Origin: Pararhodobacter aggregans
GTDB taxonomy: Bacteria > Pseudomonadota > Alphaproteobacteria > Rhodobacterales > Rhodobacteraceae
Direction: 5' to 3'
DNA length: 64,000 nt
Assembly (NCBI RefSeq): GCF_003075525.1
Contig: NZ_QDDR01000002.1
Coordinates: 62,001-126,000, forward strand
Under the pieces are notes generated by a model, which was given only the letters and a program-made list of their open reading frames with translations, searched no databases and was not told the origin of the DNA. Position 1 is the stretch's first letter. The number at the start of each line of letters is the position of its first letter. Positions 52,312 through 61,710 of this stretch are shown here, in pieces. Made by a program: the position numbers and the translations under genes.

Positions 52312-52400
52312 CTTCATCTTTGTTCTGAAAATATCCTGCGGGTGGGGCCGGGAGGGTGCAAAACCCTCCCGGCGGGGGGTGCGGGGGGCTGGCCCCCCGC
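52311..52400 (-). repeat. Composite repeat, copy 3
   Basis: Read on the minus strand: G6/C6 palindrome (52381-52400), hairpin CCGGGAGGGT / ACCCTCCCGG (loop TTTGC), then CGCAGGATATTTTCAGAACA and AAGATG. The order and orientation match the copies at 35496 and 37845. It lies directly after the stop of the pyrophosphatase gene, in that gene's direction. Confidence 0.85.
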
Positions 52401-52408
52401 GTGCCCCG

Positions 52409-53326
52409 TCACAGCGTCAGCGCGGGAATGATCTGCTTCTTGCGGCTCATCACGCCCGGCAGCACCACGGTATCGCCGCTGACGGTGACGCCGAAGCTCT
52501 TCTCGGCCATCTCCTTGACCAGCGCGTTGGGCACCAGCAGCGTCGCTTCCTCGCGGAGGATGTCGACCACGAACAGCAGCACCTGATCGGCGCCGTCTTC
52601 CTGCGCGACGCCGACCATCGAGTCCATCAGGCTCGCCTTGCGGTCCAGCACCACCTTCGGCGCGGTGGTCTCCAGCACCGAGACGCGCAGCTCCTTGCCG
52701 GCGACGGTGTATTCCTTCGAATCCATCCGCAGGAGTTCCGCGTCCGAGAAGGCCGAGACGTCGGATTTCGCCTCGAACATCGCCGCGGCCAGGTCGTGCA
52801 GGTCGACGCCCAGATCCCTGGCCAGCGCCTCGGCCACGGCCTTGTCATGCGGCGTGGTGGTGGGCGAGCGGAATTCCAGCGTGTCCGAGACGATGCAGGA
52901 CAGCATCGCGCCCTTCACGCTGCGCGGCGCGGCCGCCAGATCGTCGCCCATCAGGTCGGCCATGATCGTCGCCGTGCAGGCCAGCGGCCGCACGGTGATG
53001 TCGATCGGGCCCTTGGTTTCCAGCCCGCCCACCAGCTTGTGGTGGTCGATGATGGCGCGGATATCGGCCTTGTTGATGTCGGCGGGCAGTTCCGCCGGGT
53101 TGTTGGTGTCGACGATGACGACCGGCGCCCCGGCCTCGACGCCCCGGATGATCTCGGGCTTCTCCAGCCCCCAGTGGCGCAGCACGAAAGCGGCCTCGGT
53201 GTTCGGCTCGCCCAGCAGCACGGGTTTGGCGGGCGTCCCCTTGTGCGTCAGATACCAGGCCCAGGCGATGGGCGAGCCGGTCGAGTCGGTGTCGGGCGAT
53301 TTGTGGCCGAAAACTTGGATCGTCAT
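52409..53326 (-). CDS. ppaC: Manganese-dependent inorganic pyrophosphatase (family II)
   Basis: 305 residues. DHH-family motifs: His8, Asp12 and Asp14 (GHKSPDTDS), Asp73 in VDTNNP, DHH at 94-96, and the C-terminal substrate-binding SRKK at about 294-297. It hydrolyses pyrophosphate to phosphate with Mn2+. Family II enzymes are scattered in proteobacteria. It begins MTIQVFGHKSPD; longer N-termini are spurious. Confidence 0.95.
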   Translation of the reverse strand: MTIQVFGHKSPDTDSTGSPIAWAWYLTHKGTPAKPVLLGEPNTEAAFVLRHWGLEKPEIIRGVEAGAPVVIVDTNNPAELPADINKADIRAIIDHHKLVGGLETKGPIDITVRPLACTATIMADLMGDDLAAAPRSVKGAMLSCIVSDTLEFRSPTTTPHDKAVAEALARDLGVDLHDLAAAMFEAKSDVSAFSDAELLRMDSKEYTVAGKELRVSVLETTAPKVVLDRKASLMDSMVGVAQEDGADQVLLFVVDILREEATLLVPNALVKEMAEKSFGVTVSGDTVVLPGVMSRKKQIIPALTL

Positions 53327-53420
53327 GAGGATTTCCCGTGAATGCGCAGGCTGGGGCGATTTGGCGCGCGTTTTATAGGCGCGGGGGCAGGGCTTGTCAC
53401 TAGCCGCCGCGGTCGCAGGG

Positions 53421-54122
53421 TCAGCCCGCCAGCTGCCCCAGCCCCTGCGCCGCCACCAGACCCAGCGCCACCGCGAAGCCGGTGGCGTAGCGGTCCTGGG
53501 CATAGGCCTTGGGGAAGACCTCGATCGCCAGCGAGGCGGCCACCACCCCGGCGGCAAAGACCCGGATCGTGGCCAGGACCGGCGCCGCCACGCCCGCCAG
53601 CGCGAGGTTGCCCAGAAGCGCGGCGCCGGCCAGCAGCCCCGCGGTTGCCGCCCAGATGGCGAAGACCTTGGCCTTCGGATAGCCGTCCTCCAGCATGCCC
53701 TTGGCGCCGCCCGCGGCCTCGGGCAGGTTCGACAGGAAGATGGCGCCCGCCAGAGCCGCCACCTCCAGCCCCGAGGCGCCGATCAGCGCCACGCCCAGCG
53801 CCAGATTCTCGGGGATGCCGTCCAGCGTGACCGAGACCAGCAGCCCTCCGCCCGATTCCGCGCCGAGCTTGCGCTTGACGAATTTGTCCAGAGCGACAAA
53901 GGCGCAGGCCCCGGCGATCAGGCTGCCCGCCAGCAGCAGCCACGGGATCTCGGGCGCCGCGCGTTCCACCAGTTCCGACATGATCGACACGATCAGCGCC
54001 CCGCCCGCCAGCGCGATCAGGAAGCCTTCCAGCTTTTCGGGCAGAGGCGCCCAGAGCCCCCAGGCGGCCCCGATCAGGAGCGCCGCGGCAACCAGGGCGA
54101 GGACGATGAGCGTGGTCAGCAT
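53421..54122 (-). CDS. ZIP-like metal permease
   Basis: 233 residues, about seven to eight membrane helices. TM4-like segment VSVTLDGIPENLALGVALIG aligns with the ZIP consensus HN-PEG but has Asp/Gly in place of His/Asn and Asn in place of Gly. TM5-like AIFLSNLPEAAGGAKGM carries the second conserved NLPE. It probably imports a divalent cation, but the altered site leaves the metal uncertain. Confidence 0.75.
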   Translation of the reverse strand: MLTTLIVLALVAAALLIGAAWGLWAPLPEKLEGFLIALAGGALIVSIMSELVERAAPEIPWLLLAGSLIAGACAFVALDKFVKRKLGAESGGGLLVSVTLDGIPENLALGVALIGASGLEVAALAGAIFLSNLPEAAGGAKGMLEDGYPKAKVFAIWAATAGLLAGAALLGNLALAGVAAPVLATIRVFAAGVVAASLAIEVFPKAYAQDRYATGFAVALGLVAAQGLGQLAG

Positions 54123-54176
54123 CAGGGCACAACGCCGGGGCTTTCCCTGCGGTTCCGGCCCGGGTTATCTGGTGCC

Positions 54177-54851
54177 ATGTCCGTGATGCGCGAAGCCGAT
54201 CTCTACCCGCCGCTGAAGGCGCATTTCGAGGGCCGGGGCCTGACCGTCAAGGGCGAGATCGGCGCGGCGGATCTGGTGGCGATGGGCGGGCCGGATCCGG
54301 TCATCGTCGAGATGAAGCTCAAGTTCTCGCTGACGCTCTATCATCAGGGGATCGCCCGGCTCGCGCTCTCGCCGCAGGTCTATCTGGCGGTGCTCAGGCC
54401 CGAGGGGCGGCAGGCGCGACGGATGCTGGCCGAGAACACCGCGCTCTGCCGCAGACTGGGGATGGGGCTCATCACGGTGCGGGGGCGGGACGGTTTCGTC
54501 GAGGTTCTGGCCGAGCCCGGCCCCTATGCGCCGCGCGGATCCAAGGTGAAGCGGGCGCGGCTAGAAAAGGAATTCACCCGCCGTCAGGGCGATCCGAACG
54601 CGGGCGGCGCGACGCGGCACGGGCTGGTCACGGGCTACCGGCAGGATGCGCTGCGCTGTGCGGCCTATCTGGCGGAATATGGCGCGGCCAAGGGCGCGGC
54701 GGTGGCGCGCGATACCGGCGTGCCGGGGGCGACGCGGATCATGGCGGACAATCATTACGGCTGGTTCGCCCGGGTCTCGACCGGGGTTTACGGCCTGACC
54801 GAGGCGGGGCGGAAGGGGCTGGCCGACTGGGACGGGGCGCTGCCGGGATAG
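54177..54851 (+). CDS. DUF2161 family protein (PD-(D/E)XK-like phosphodiesterase)
   Basis: 224 residues. The N-terminal half has the restriction-nuclease-like core: LTVKGEIGAADLVAMG, then IVEMKLKFSLTLYHQGIARL (the E-x-K of PD-(D/E)XK enzymes). The C-terminal part (RQDALRCAAYLAEYGAAKGA, then DNHYGWFARVSTGVYGLTEAG) looks like a winged-helix DNA-binding region. DUF2161 proteins are called putative phosphodiesterases; their role is unknown. Confidence 0.8.
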   Translation: MSVMREADLYPPLKAHFEGRGLTVKGEIGAADLVAMGGPDPVIVEMKLKFSLTLYHQGIARLALSPQVYLAVLRPEGRQARRMLAENTALCRRLGMGLITVRGRDGFVEVLAEPGPYAPRGSKVKRARLEKEFTRRQGDPNAGGATRHGLVTGYRQDALRCAAYLAEYGAAKGAAVARDTGVPGATRIMADNHYGWFARVSTGVYGLTEAGRKGLADWDGALPG

Positions 54852-54942
54852 GCTGTCCCATGCCCGGGACAGGGGCGCCGGTTGAGAGATTTCAGGGGAT
54901 CAGGTGGCCGGGTCCGCTTTCCGGCAGGCAAGCCCGATGGGG

Positions 54943-55401
54943 TCAGGCCCCGGCCCAACGTTCCTGCGCCTCGGTCTCGACCGCGCCGGGACGGGCCGCG
55001 CGCAGCCGCAGAAGGGCAGCGTCCGGCGCCTCGCCTGCCTCGACCATCAGCCGCAGCGCCACCATCCCGGACCGACCCAACCCGCCCCGGCAATGCACCA
55101 GCACCCGGCCGCCGTCCCTCAGCACCGCGGTTGCGGGGGCGCTGAGTGCTGCCCAATCGGCACCCTCGGGAGGGGTCTGGAAATCCTCGACCGGAAAGGA
55201 AAGGCGGCGGATCCCCACGGCGGCGCACCATTCCGGCAGGTCGGCAGCGCCGAGCCGCGAGAGTTCGGCGTCCGGCGTCAGCGACAGGATCAGCGCCGGG
55301 GCGAAATCCAGAACGGCCGCCCGCGCCTCGGCCGCGGCGGGCAGGGCGCAAAGCGCCAGAATGCCGCGACGCAGCGGCAGGGGGGAGATGACGAAGGACA
55401 T
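54943..55401 (-). CDS. Dual-specificity-type protein tyrosine phosphatase
   Basis: 152 residues. The active site is HCRGGLGRSG with nucleophile Cys104 and Arg110. Asp72 in FPVEDFQTP is the likely general acid. It begins MSFVISPLPL, which matches the family N-terminus; longer starts are less likely. Bacterial members of this group dephosphorylate tyrosine or phospholipids; the target is unknown. It is divergent from the GerW operon. Confidence 0.85.
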   Translation of the reverse strand: MSFVISPLPLRRGILALCALPAAAEARAAVLDFAPALILSLTPDAELSRLGAADLPEWCAAVGIRRLSFPVEDFQTPPEGADWAALSAPATAVLRDGGRVLVHCRGGLGRSGMVALRLMVEAGEAPDAALLRLRAARPGAVETEAQERWAGA

Positions 55402-55502
55402 GGCAACGGCGTAGCGCCGCGCGTCGGTGCCCGCAAGTGACACAGGTCATGGCGGCGCCGCGCGGGATGCGCCAGAATGACCCGTCAGCACAGGAGAGGC
55501 GC

Positions 55503-55853
55503 ATGGACGACGTGGTGAAACTGCTCAAGGGCACGGTGGACGAGCTGGAAAAACTGCTCAACGCCAAGAACGTGCTGGGCGATCCCATCGACCGCGACGG
55601 CGCGACGGTGATTCCCATCGTCAGCTACGGCTTCGGCTTCGGCGCGGGCGGCGGCACCGGCGGGGTCGCGGGCCAGACTGGCAACGGCATGGGCACGGCG
55701 GCGGGCGGCGGCATCCGCCCGGTCGGCGCCATCATCATCGACGCGGGCGGCGCCCGGGTCGAGCCGGTGCGCGGCGACATGGCGACGATGGCCGAGGCCC
55801 TGGGCTCGACGGTTGCCAAGGTGATGAAGGCGAAGGGCAAGCCCGAGGCATGA
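55503..55853 (+). CDS. GerW (YtfJ)-family protein
   Basis: 116 residues. N-terminal motif LLKGTVDELEKLLNAKNVLGDPI, then VIPIVSYGFGFGAGGGTGG and a Gly-rich GAGGG region with GAIIIDAGGARVEPV. The family was named from Bacillus spore germination but occurs in many non-spore-formers. AGGAGAGG before the ATG is strong. The stop overlaps the next start (ATGATG). Confidence 0.9.
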   Translation: MDDVVKLLKGTVDELEKLLNAKNVLGDPIDRDGATVIPIVSYGFGFGAGGGTGGVAGQTGNGMGTAAGGGIRPVGAIIIDAGGARVEPVRGDMATMAEALGSTVAKVMKAKGKPEA

Positions 55854-56350
55854 TGCTGTGGGCGCTGGCCGGGCTGGCGGTGCTGCTGCTGGCCCCGCTG
55901 CGGTTGCGGGCCGAGGCCTCCAGCGATCCGGCCCGGCTGCGCGTGGAGCTGGGCCTTCTGGGCGGCCTGCTGCCCGTGGCGCTGGTCGACAGCACGCGGG
56001 CGCGCAAGCCGCCGAGGCCGAAGCCCGAACCGGCCAGACCGGCAAAGAAAAAGCGCCGTCCCTCGGCCAGGATGCTGCGCGCGGGCGCCCGGGCCGGGAT
56101 TGAGGCGCTGGGCTGCCTGCGCATCGACCGGCTCAGGGGCGAGGCGCGGATCGGCCTCGGCGATCCGGCGCTGACCGGCGAGTTCTGGGGCCGGGCCAGC
56201 GGCATCCTGATCGCGCTGCCCTGGCGCGGGTTTCGTCTGGTGCCGCTTTTTGATAGGCAGGCGCTGGAAGGCGAGGGCGAGATCGCCCTCTCGGTCATCC
56301 CCGCGCGTCTGCTGCCGGTGCTGGCGCGCTTCGTCTGGAGGCTGCGATGA
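55850..56350 (+). CDS. DUF2953-like membrane-anchored protein
   Basis: 166 residues: N-terminal hydrophobic helix (MLWALAGLAVLLLAPLRL), Pro/Lys-rich linker, and the segment ARIGLGDPALTGEFWGRASG that matches the GLGD-ALTG motif of DUF2953 (YtfI). In Bacillus ytfI and ytfJ (gerW) are also neighbours. It is translationally coupled to the genes on both sides. Confidence 0.75.
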   Translation: MMLWALAGLAVLLLAPLRLRAEASSDPARLRVELGLLGGLLPVALVDSTRARKPPRPKPEPARPAKKKRRPSARMLRAGARAGIEALGCLRIDRLRGEARIGLGDPALTGEFWGRASGILIALPWRGFRLVPLFDRQALEGEGEIALSVIPARLLPVLARFVWRLR

Positions 56351-56613
56351 GCCGCGTGGTGATGGAAAGCCCGGTCGAGGCCAGAGGCACGATGGTGGCG
56401 GCGCTGAGCCGGGCCTCGGTCGGCGTCGACGGGCTGAAGACCCGGCTGCTGGGCTGGGGCCGCAAGGAGCCGGTGGCGCTGCTGATGGCGGACCGGGCCG
56501 GGATGCGCGCCGTCGCCCCGGGCGGCGCGCCGCTGACCGAGGCCGAGATCGAGGCGCTGTGCCCCGGCGCCTGGGCGGCGTTTCACGCTGCATCGCGGCA
56601 TCTTCGGGGCTGA
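56347..56613 (+). CDS. Hypothetical protein of the GerW operon
   Basis: 88 residues, no signal or membrane segment. It overlaps the DUF2953 stop by 4 bases (ATGA) and ends well before groES. No family recognised; coupling to the previous gene argues it is real. Confidence 0.65.
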   Translation: MSRVVMESPVEARGTMVAALSRASVGVDGLKTRLLGWGRKEPVALLMADRAGMRAVAPGGAPLTEAEIEALCPGAWAAFHAASRHLRG

Positions 56614-56647
56614 GCCCCGACTGTGAAAAATTCCTCGGTTTCAAGTG

Positions 56648-56676
56648 TTGACAGGCAGAAAAGCACTGCCTACCTA
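56648..56676 (+). promoter_or_regulatory. Promoter of groESL
   Basis: TTGACA (56648-56653), 17-base spacer, TACCTA (56671-56676), just before the CIRCE operator. Confidence 0.7.
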
Positions 56677-56684
56677 GGGCGTCG

Positions 56685-56711
56685 TTAGCACTCGCCCCGA
56701 GTGAGTGCTAA
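56685..56711 (+). promoter_or_regulatory. CIRCE operator of groESL
   Basis: TTAGCACTC (56685-56693), nine-base spacer, GAGTGCTAA (56703-56711): a perfect CIRCE element, the binding site of the HrcA repressor, placed just after the -10. It explains heat-shock control of groESL. hrcA itself is not in the window. Confidence 0.96.
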
Positions 56712-56747
56712 GACCCATTCGCACTGAACCCTAGGGAGTGTTCACAG

Positions 56748-57035
56748 ATGGCTTTCAAACCCCTCCATGACCGTGTCACGGTCCGCCGCGTTGCCAGCGA
56801 CGAGAAGACCAAGGGCGGTCTGATCATCCCCGATTCCGCGAAGGAAAAGCCCGCCGAGGGCGAGATCGTTGCGGTCGGCGAAGGCGCGCGCAAGGATTCC
56901 GGCGAGCTGATCCCGATGTCGGTCAAGGCCGGCGACCGCATCCTGTTCGGCAAATGGTCGGGCACCGAGGTCTCGATCGACGGCGAAGAGCTGCTGATCA
57001 TGAAGGAGAGCGACATCCTCGGCATTCTCGCCTGA
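56748..57035 (+). CDS. groES: Co-chaperonin GroES
   Basis: 95 residues. Opening [26 protein letters not shown] (with the mobile loop) and [14 protein letters not shown] are fully conserved. It caps GroEL. Controlled by the CIRCE operator upstream; groEL follows 44 bases later. Confidence 0.98.
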   Translation: MAFKPLHDRVTVRRVASDEKTKGGLIIPDSAKEKPAEGEIVAVGEGARKDSGELIPMSVKAGDRILFGKWSGTEVSIDGEELLIMKESDILGILA

Positions 57036-57067
57036 GCCTGTCCCCCTTCTTTCCACGAAATTCTTAA

Positions 57068-58717
<1,650 letters not shown>

Positions 58718-58745
58718 TCTGCGGCCAACCGCAGGATACGGGACG

Positions 58746-58770
58746 GGGCGGCTTTCGGGCCGCCCTTTTC
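58746..58770 (+). terminator. Terminator of groESL
   Basis: GGGCGGC (58746-58752) and GCCGCCC (58759-58765), loop of six, then TTTTCCTTTT. Confidence 0.88.
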
Positions 58771-58948
58771 CTTTTGCCCCGGGGTGATCGTCTGAGAGGA
58801 CGCGGCCGGACCTCGGCGCGACGCGGGGGGCCTGCCGGATCGGGACCGTTACAGGGCCGCATTGTTTCGACTGTCGGTACGCCATTCCGAACGCTTGACC
58901 CCGGCCGCCCGGCTCGCCTAGTCTCGCGGCCAGCATGAGGGGAGGGCG

Positions 58949-60415
58949 ATGATGGTGGCTTGGCTGGATGAGCTGATCGGTATGCATCCGGCGACGGATC
59001 CGGCCCTGATCGAAGCCGACGGACAGATTCTGAGCTATGGCGCGCTGCGCGATACGGTGGCGGAGGCTGCGGCGGCGTTGCGGGTGCTGGGGGTCGGGCC
59101 GGGCGAGCGGGTGATGCTGGTGGCCGAAAACAGCGCCGCCGTGGCCATCATCGCCCTGGCCACGGCCCGGCTGCGCGCCTGGTTCGTCCCGGTCAATGCG
59201 CGGCTGACCGGACCGGAACTGGCGGCGCTGCAGGCGCATGCCGCGCCGCGCGTGACGCTCTACACCACAACCTCGCCCGCCGCCCGGGCCCATGCCGGGG
59301 AAAGCGGCGCGCAAATCGGCGGGCGGCTGGGGGCGCTGGGACTTGCCGCCAGCCTCGCCCCGTCGCGGCCCGAACCGGTCGCCGACAGCCCGGCCGAACA
59401 GGTCGCGGCGCTGGTCTATACCTCGGGGACCACGGGCCAGCCCAAAGGCGTGATGCTGAGCCATAACGCCCTGATCTGGAACGCGAAAATCGCCGCCGAG
59501 ATGCGCGGCCTCGGCCCCGGGGACCAGCTGCTGCTGGCGATCCCCGCCACCCATATCATGGCGCTGGCCACCGGGCTTCTGGCCGGGTTGCAGGCGGGCG
59601 CCTCGGTCCGGCTGATGGCGCGGTTCAGCGTCGAGGGGCTGCTGGAGGGGCTGGCGCAGGGGGCGAGCGTGCTTTCGGTCGTGCCGCAGGTCTACCGCCA
59701 GCTGCTGGCCCAGCTTGCCGGCAGCAAGCCCGTGGCGCCCCGACTGCGGCAGCTGGGCTGCGGCGGTGCGCCGCTCGATCCGGCGCTGAAGGCCCGGGTC
59801 GAGGCGGTCTTCGGCCTGCCGCTGCACAACGGCTATGGCATGACCGAGGCCGGGCCCGGCATCGCCTCGACCACGCAGGGGCCGCGGCGGGCGGATGGCT
59901 CGGTCGGTCATCCCTTTGCGGGGCTGGAGGTGCGGCTGGATCGTGCCGATGCCACGGGGGTGGGCGAGTTGCTGGTCCGGGGGCCGGGGGTGATGCGGGG
60001 CTATTACCGCGCGCCCGACCTGACGGCCGAGGCGATGACCGACGACGGCTTTCTGCGCACCGGCGATCTGGTGCGGCAGGAGGAAGACGGCGCGCTGCAT
60101 CTGGTCGGACGGGCGAAGGAGCTGATTATCCGGTCCGGGTTCAACGTCTACCCGGTCGAGGTTGAAGCGGTGCTGCTGGCCTGCCCGGGCGTGCTGCAGG
60201 CGGCTGTGACTGGCCGTCCCGTGGGTGACAATGAGGAGGTGCTGGCCTTCGTCACCCTCGCGCCGGGGACCGGGGCGGCGTCGGTCAGTGACTGGCTCAC
60301 CGCCCGCCTTGCCGCCTACAAGCGGCCGCAGCATCTGGTGGTGGTCGAGGCGATGCCGATGACCGCAGCCGGAAAGATCCGCAAGGCGGAGCTGGTGGCG
60401 GCGCTGGCCGGTTAG
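58949..60415 (+). CDS. Acyl-CoA synthetase / AMP-dependent ligase
   Basis: 488 residues, the ANL superfamily. Motifs: P-loop-like VYTSGTTGQPKGV near 156, YGMTEAGPG near 295, hinge GRAKELIIRSGFNVYPVEVE near 390 and the catalytic Lys in TAAGKIRKAEL near 475. It activates a carboxylic acid to acyl-AMP and CoA-thioester. Its substrate is probably an aromatic or fatty acid, not determined. It faces a thioesterase gene (4-base overlap at the stops). Confidence 0.92.
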   Translation: MMVAWLDELIGMHPATDPALIEADGQILSYGALRDTVAEAAAALRVLGVGPGERVMLVAENSAAVAIIALATARLRAWFVPVNARLTGPELAALQAHAAPRVTLYTTTSPAARAHAGESGAQIGGRLGALGLAASLAPSRPEPVADSPAEQVAALVYTSGTTGQPKGVMLSHNALIWNAKIAAEMRGLGPGDQLLLAIPATHIMALATGLLAGLQAGASVRLMARFSVEGLLEGLAQGASVLSVVPQVYRQLLAQLAGSKPVAPRLRQLGCGGAPLDPALKARVEAVFGLPLHNGYGMTEAGPGIASTTQGPRRADGSVGHPFAGLEVRLDRADATGVGELLVRGPGVMRGYYRAPDLTAEAMTDDGFLRTGDLVRQEEDGALHLVGRAKELIIRSGFNVYPVEVEAVLLACPGVLQAAVTGRPVGDNEEVLAFVTLAPGTGAASVSDWLTARLAAYKRPQHLVVVEAMPMTAAGKIRKAELVAALAG

Positions 60416-60819
60416 CGCGCCGTCACCACCTTGAACGAGCCGGTGGCCTGCGCCACCAACGCGCCGGTCTCGTCGCGGACCTCGCCCTCGGCGAAATAGA
60501 TCGAGCGTCCGCCGCCCACCCGCCGCCCCTCGGCGATCAGCCGCCGCCCCTTCGGCTGGCCGACGAAATTGACCGTCAGCGTCAGCGTGACCGCCGGGCG
60601 GAAGGTGTCGGGACTGCCCGCCCAGCAGCCCGCCGCGCCCAGGGCGCTGTCCAGCAGTGTCGCATAGACACCGCCATGCGGGATGCCCAGCCGGTTCATG
60701 TGCTGCGCCTCGGCATCCAGCGCGAAACGCGCGATGCCCTCGGCGAAATGCACCCGCTCGATCCCCAGCGAGGCGAGGAAACCGCCGCGGGCGACGGGCA
60801 GGGCCTTGGTCTCACTCAT
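60412..60819 (-). CDS. PaaI-type hotdog thioesterase
   Basis: 135 residues with the hotdog signature NRLGIPHGGVYATLLDSALG and LTVNFVGQPKGRRLIAEG. It hydrolyses acyl-CoA esters, likely of the ligase opposite. The start overlaps the upstream IclR stop by 8 bases, so both are in one transcript. Confidence 0.88.
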   Translation of the reverse strand: MSETKALPVARGGFLASLGIERVHFAEGIARFALDAEAQHMNRLGIPHGGVYATLLDSALGAAGCWAGSPDTFRPAVTLTLTVNFVGQPKGRRLIAEGRRVGGGRSIYFAEGEVRDETGALVAQATGSFKVVTAR

Positions 60820-61642
60820 CCGTCTCGGGCCTCAAGGACAGGGCCCGGGCCGCGCGCAGCAGGCGGGGGGCGTACTGGGTCAGCAGATCCTCGGGCGGGT
60901 TGAGGAAGCCGAAGCCGCCGACGTTGATCGCATAGAGCGAGCGGCCCTGCACCGGCCGGACCGGCGCGGCCACACCGTTGATTTCCTTGCGCCATTCCCC
61001 GAACGAGGTGCAAAAGCCCCAGCGCGCGAAATCCTCGCGGGCGCGGGTCAGGCCCTGGGCCAGCCGGGTGCGATCCTCGGCGCTGTCGGTGGTCCGCTGC
61101 GCCTCGTCCAGAAGCGAAAGCTGCTCGTCCCCGGGCAGGCCCATCAGGATCGCCCGGCCGATCGAGGAATGGAAAAGCGGCACCTGCGCGCCAAGGTGAA
61201 AGACCATCGACACCGAATTCGGGAAGCGATGGGTGGCCAGATAGACCACCGACTGGCCATACCGCTCGCCCAGCGCGGCGGCGACGTTCACGTTCTCGCC
61301 CTTGCAGACCTCGGCCAGTTCCAGTGCCGCGCGTTCCTTCAGTTCCATCCCCGAGAGGACGCCATAGCCCAGGGTCAGCACCCCCGGACCCAGCCGGTAT
61401 TCGCCGCTGGGTTCGGCTTGCACCAGATAGCCCAGCTTGCACAGCGTATAGGTCAGCCGGGTGACCGTCGCCTTGGGCAGGCCCGCCCGCTGCGCCAGGG
61501 TGTTGTTGGACAGATGCACCTCGTTCGGGCGGAAGGCGCGCAGCAGCGACAGGCCCCGCGCCAGGGCGGTGACGAATTTCGGGTCGCTGCCTTCGTCGAG
61601 GGGGCTGTCGCCCTCGGTCGTCTGCTCGGCGTCATGCTGCAT
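60812..61642 (-). CDS. IclR-family transcriptional regulator
   Basis: 276 residues. An N-terminal winged helix (LARGLSLLRAFRPNEVHLSN, then LAQRAGLPKATVTRLTYTLCKLGYL) and an IclR effector-binding domain (HRFPNSVSMVFHLGAQVPLFHSSIGRAIL). Members regulate aromatic or other carbon catabolism; the effector is unknown. GGAG sets the ATG at 61642. A palindrome follows upstream at 61676-61694, likely its operator. Confidence 0.9.
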   Translation of the reverse strand: MQHDAEQTTEGDSPLDEGSDPKFVTALARGLSLLRAFRPNEVHLSNNTLAQRAGLPKATVTRLTYTLCKLGYLVQAEPSGEYRLGPGVLTLGYGVLSGMELKERAALELAEVCKGENVNVAAALGERYGQSVVYLATHRFPNSVSMVFHLGAQVPLFHSSIGRAILMGLPGDEQLSLLDEAQRTTDSAEDRTRLAQGLTRAREDFARWGFCTSFGEWRKEINGVAAPVRPVQGRSLYAINVGGFGFLNPPEDLLTQYAPRLLRAARALSLRPETDE

Positions 61643-61675
61643 GGGATCTCCGGGCTTCACGACTTTTCAGAATAA

Positions 61676-61694
61676 TGTTCCGTCAATCGGAACA
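61676..61694. promoter_or_regulatory. Candidate IclR-type operator
   Basis: TGTTCCG-TCAAT-CGGAACA: a perfect 7-bp inverted repeat with a 5-base spacer, 34 bases upstream of the IclR start. It lies in the short gap between the IclR start and the HxlR stop, so it probably controls the IclR-thioesterase unit, for example by autoregulation. Confidence 0.55.
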
Positions 61695-61710
61695 CAAGCG
61701 CCCCCGGGCC

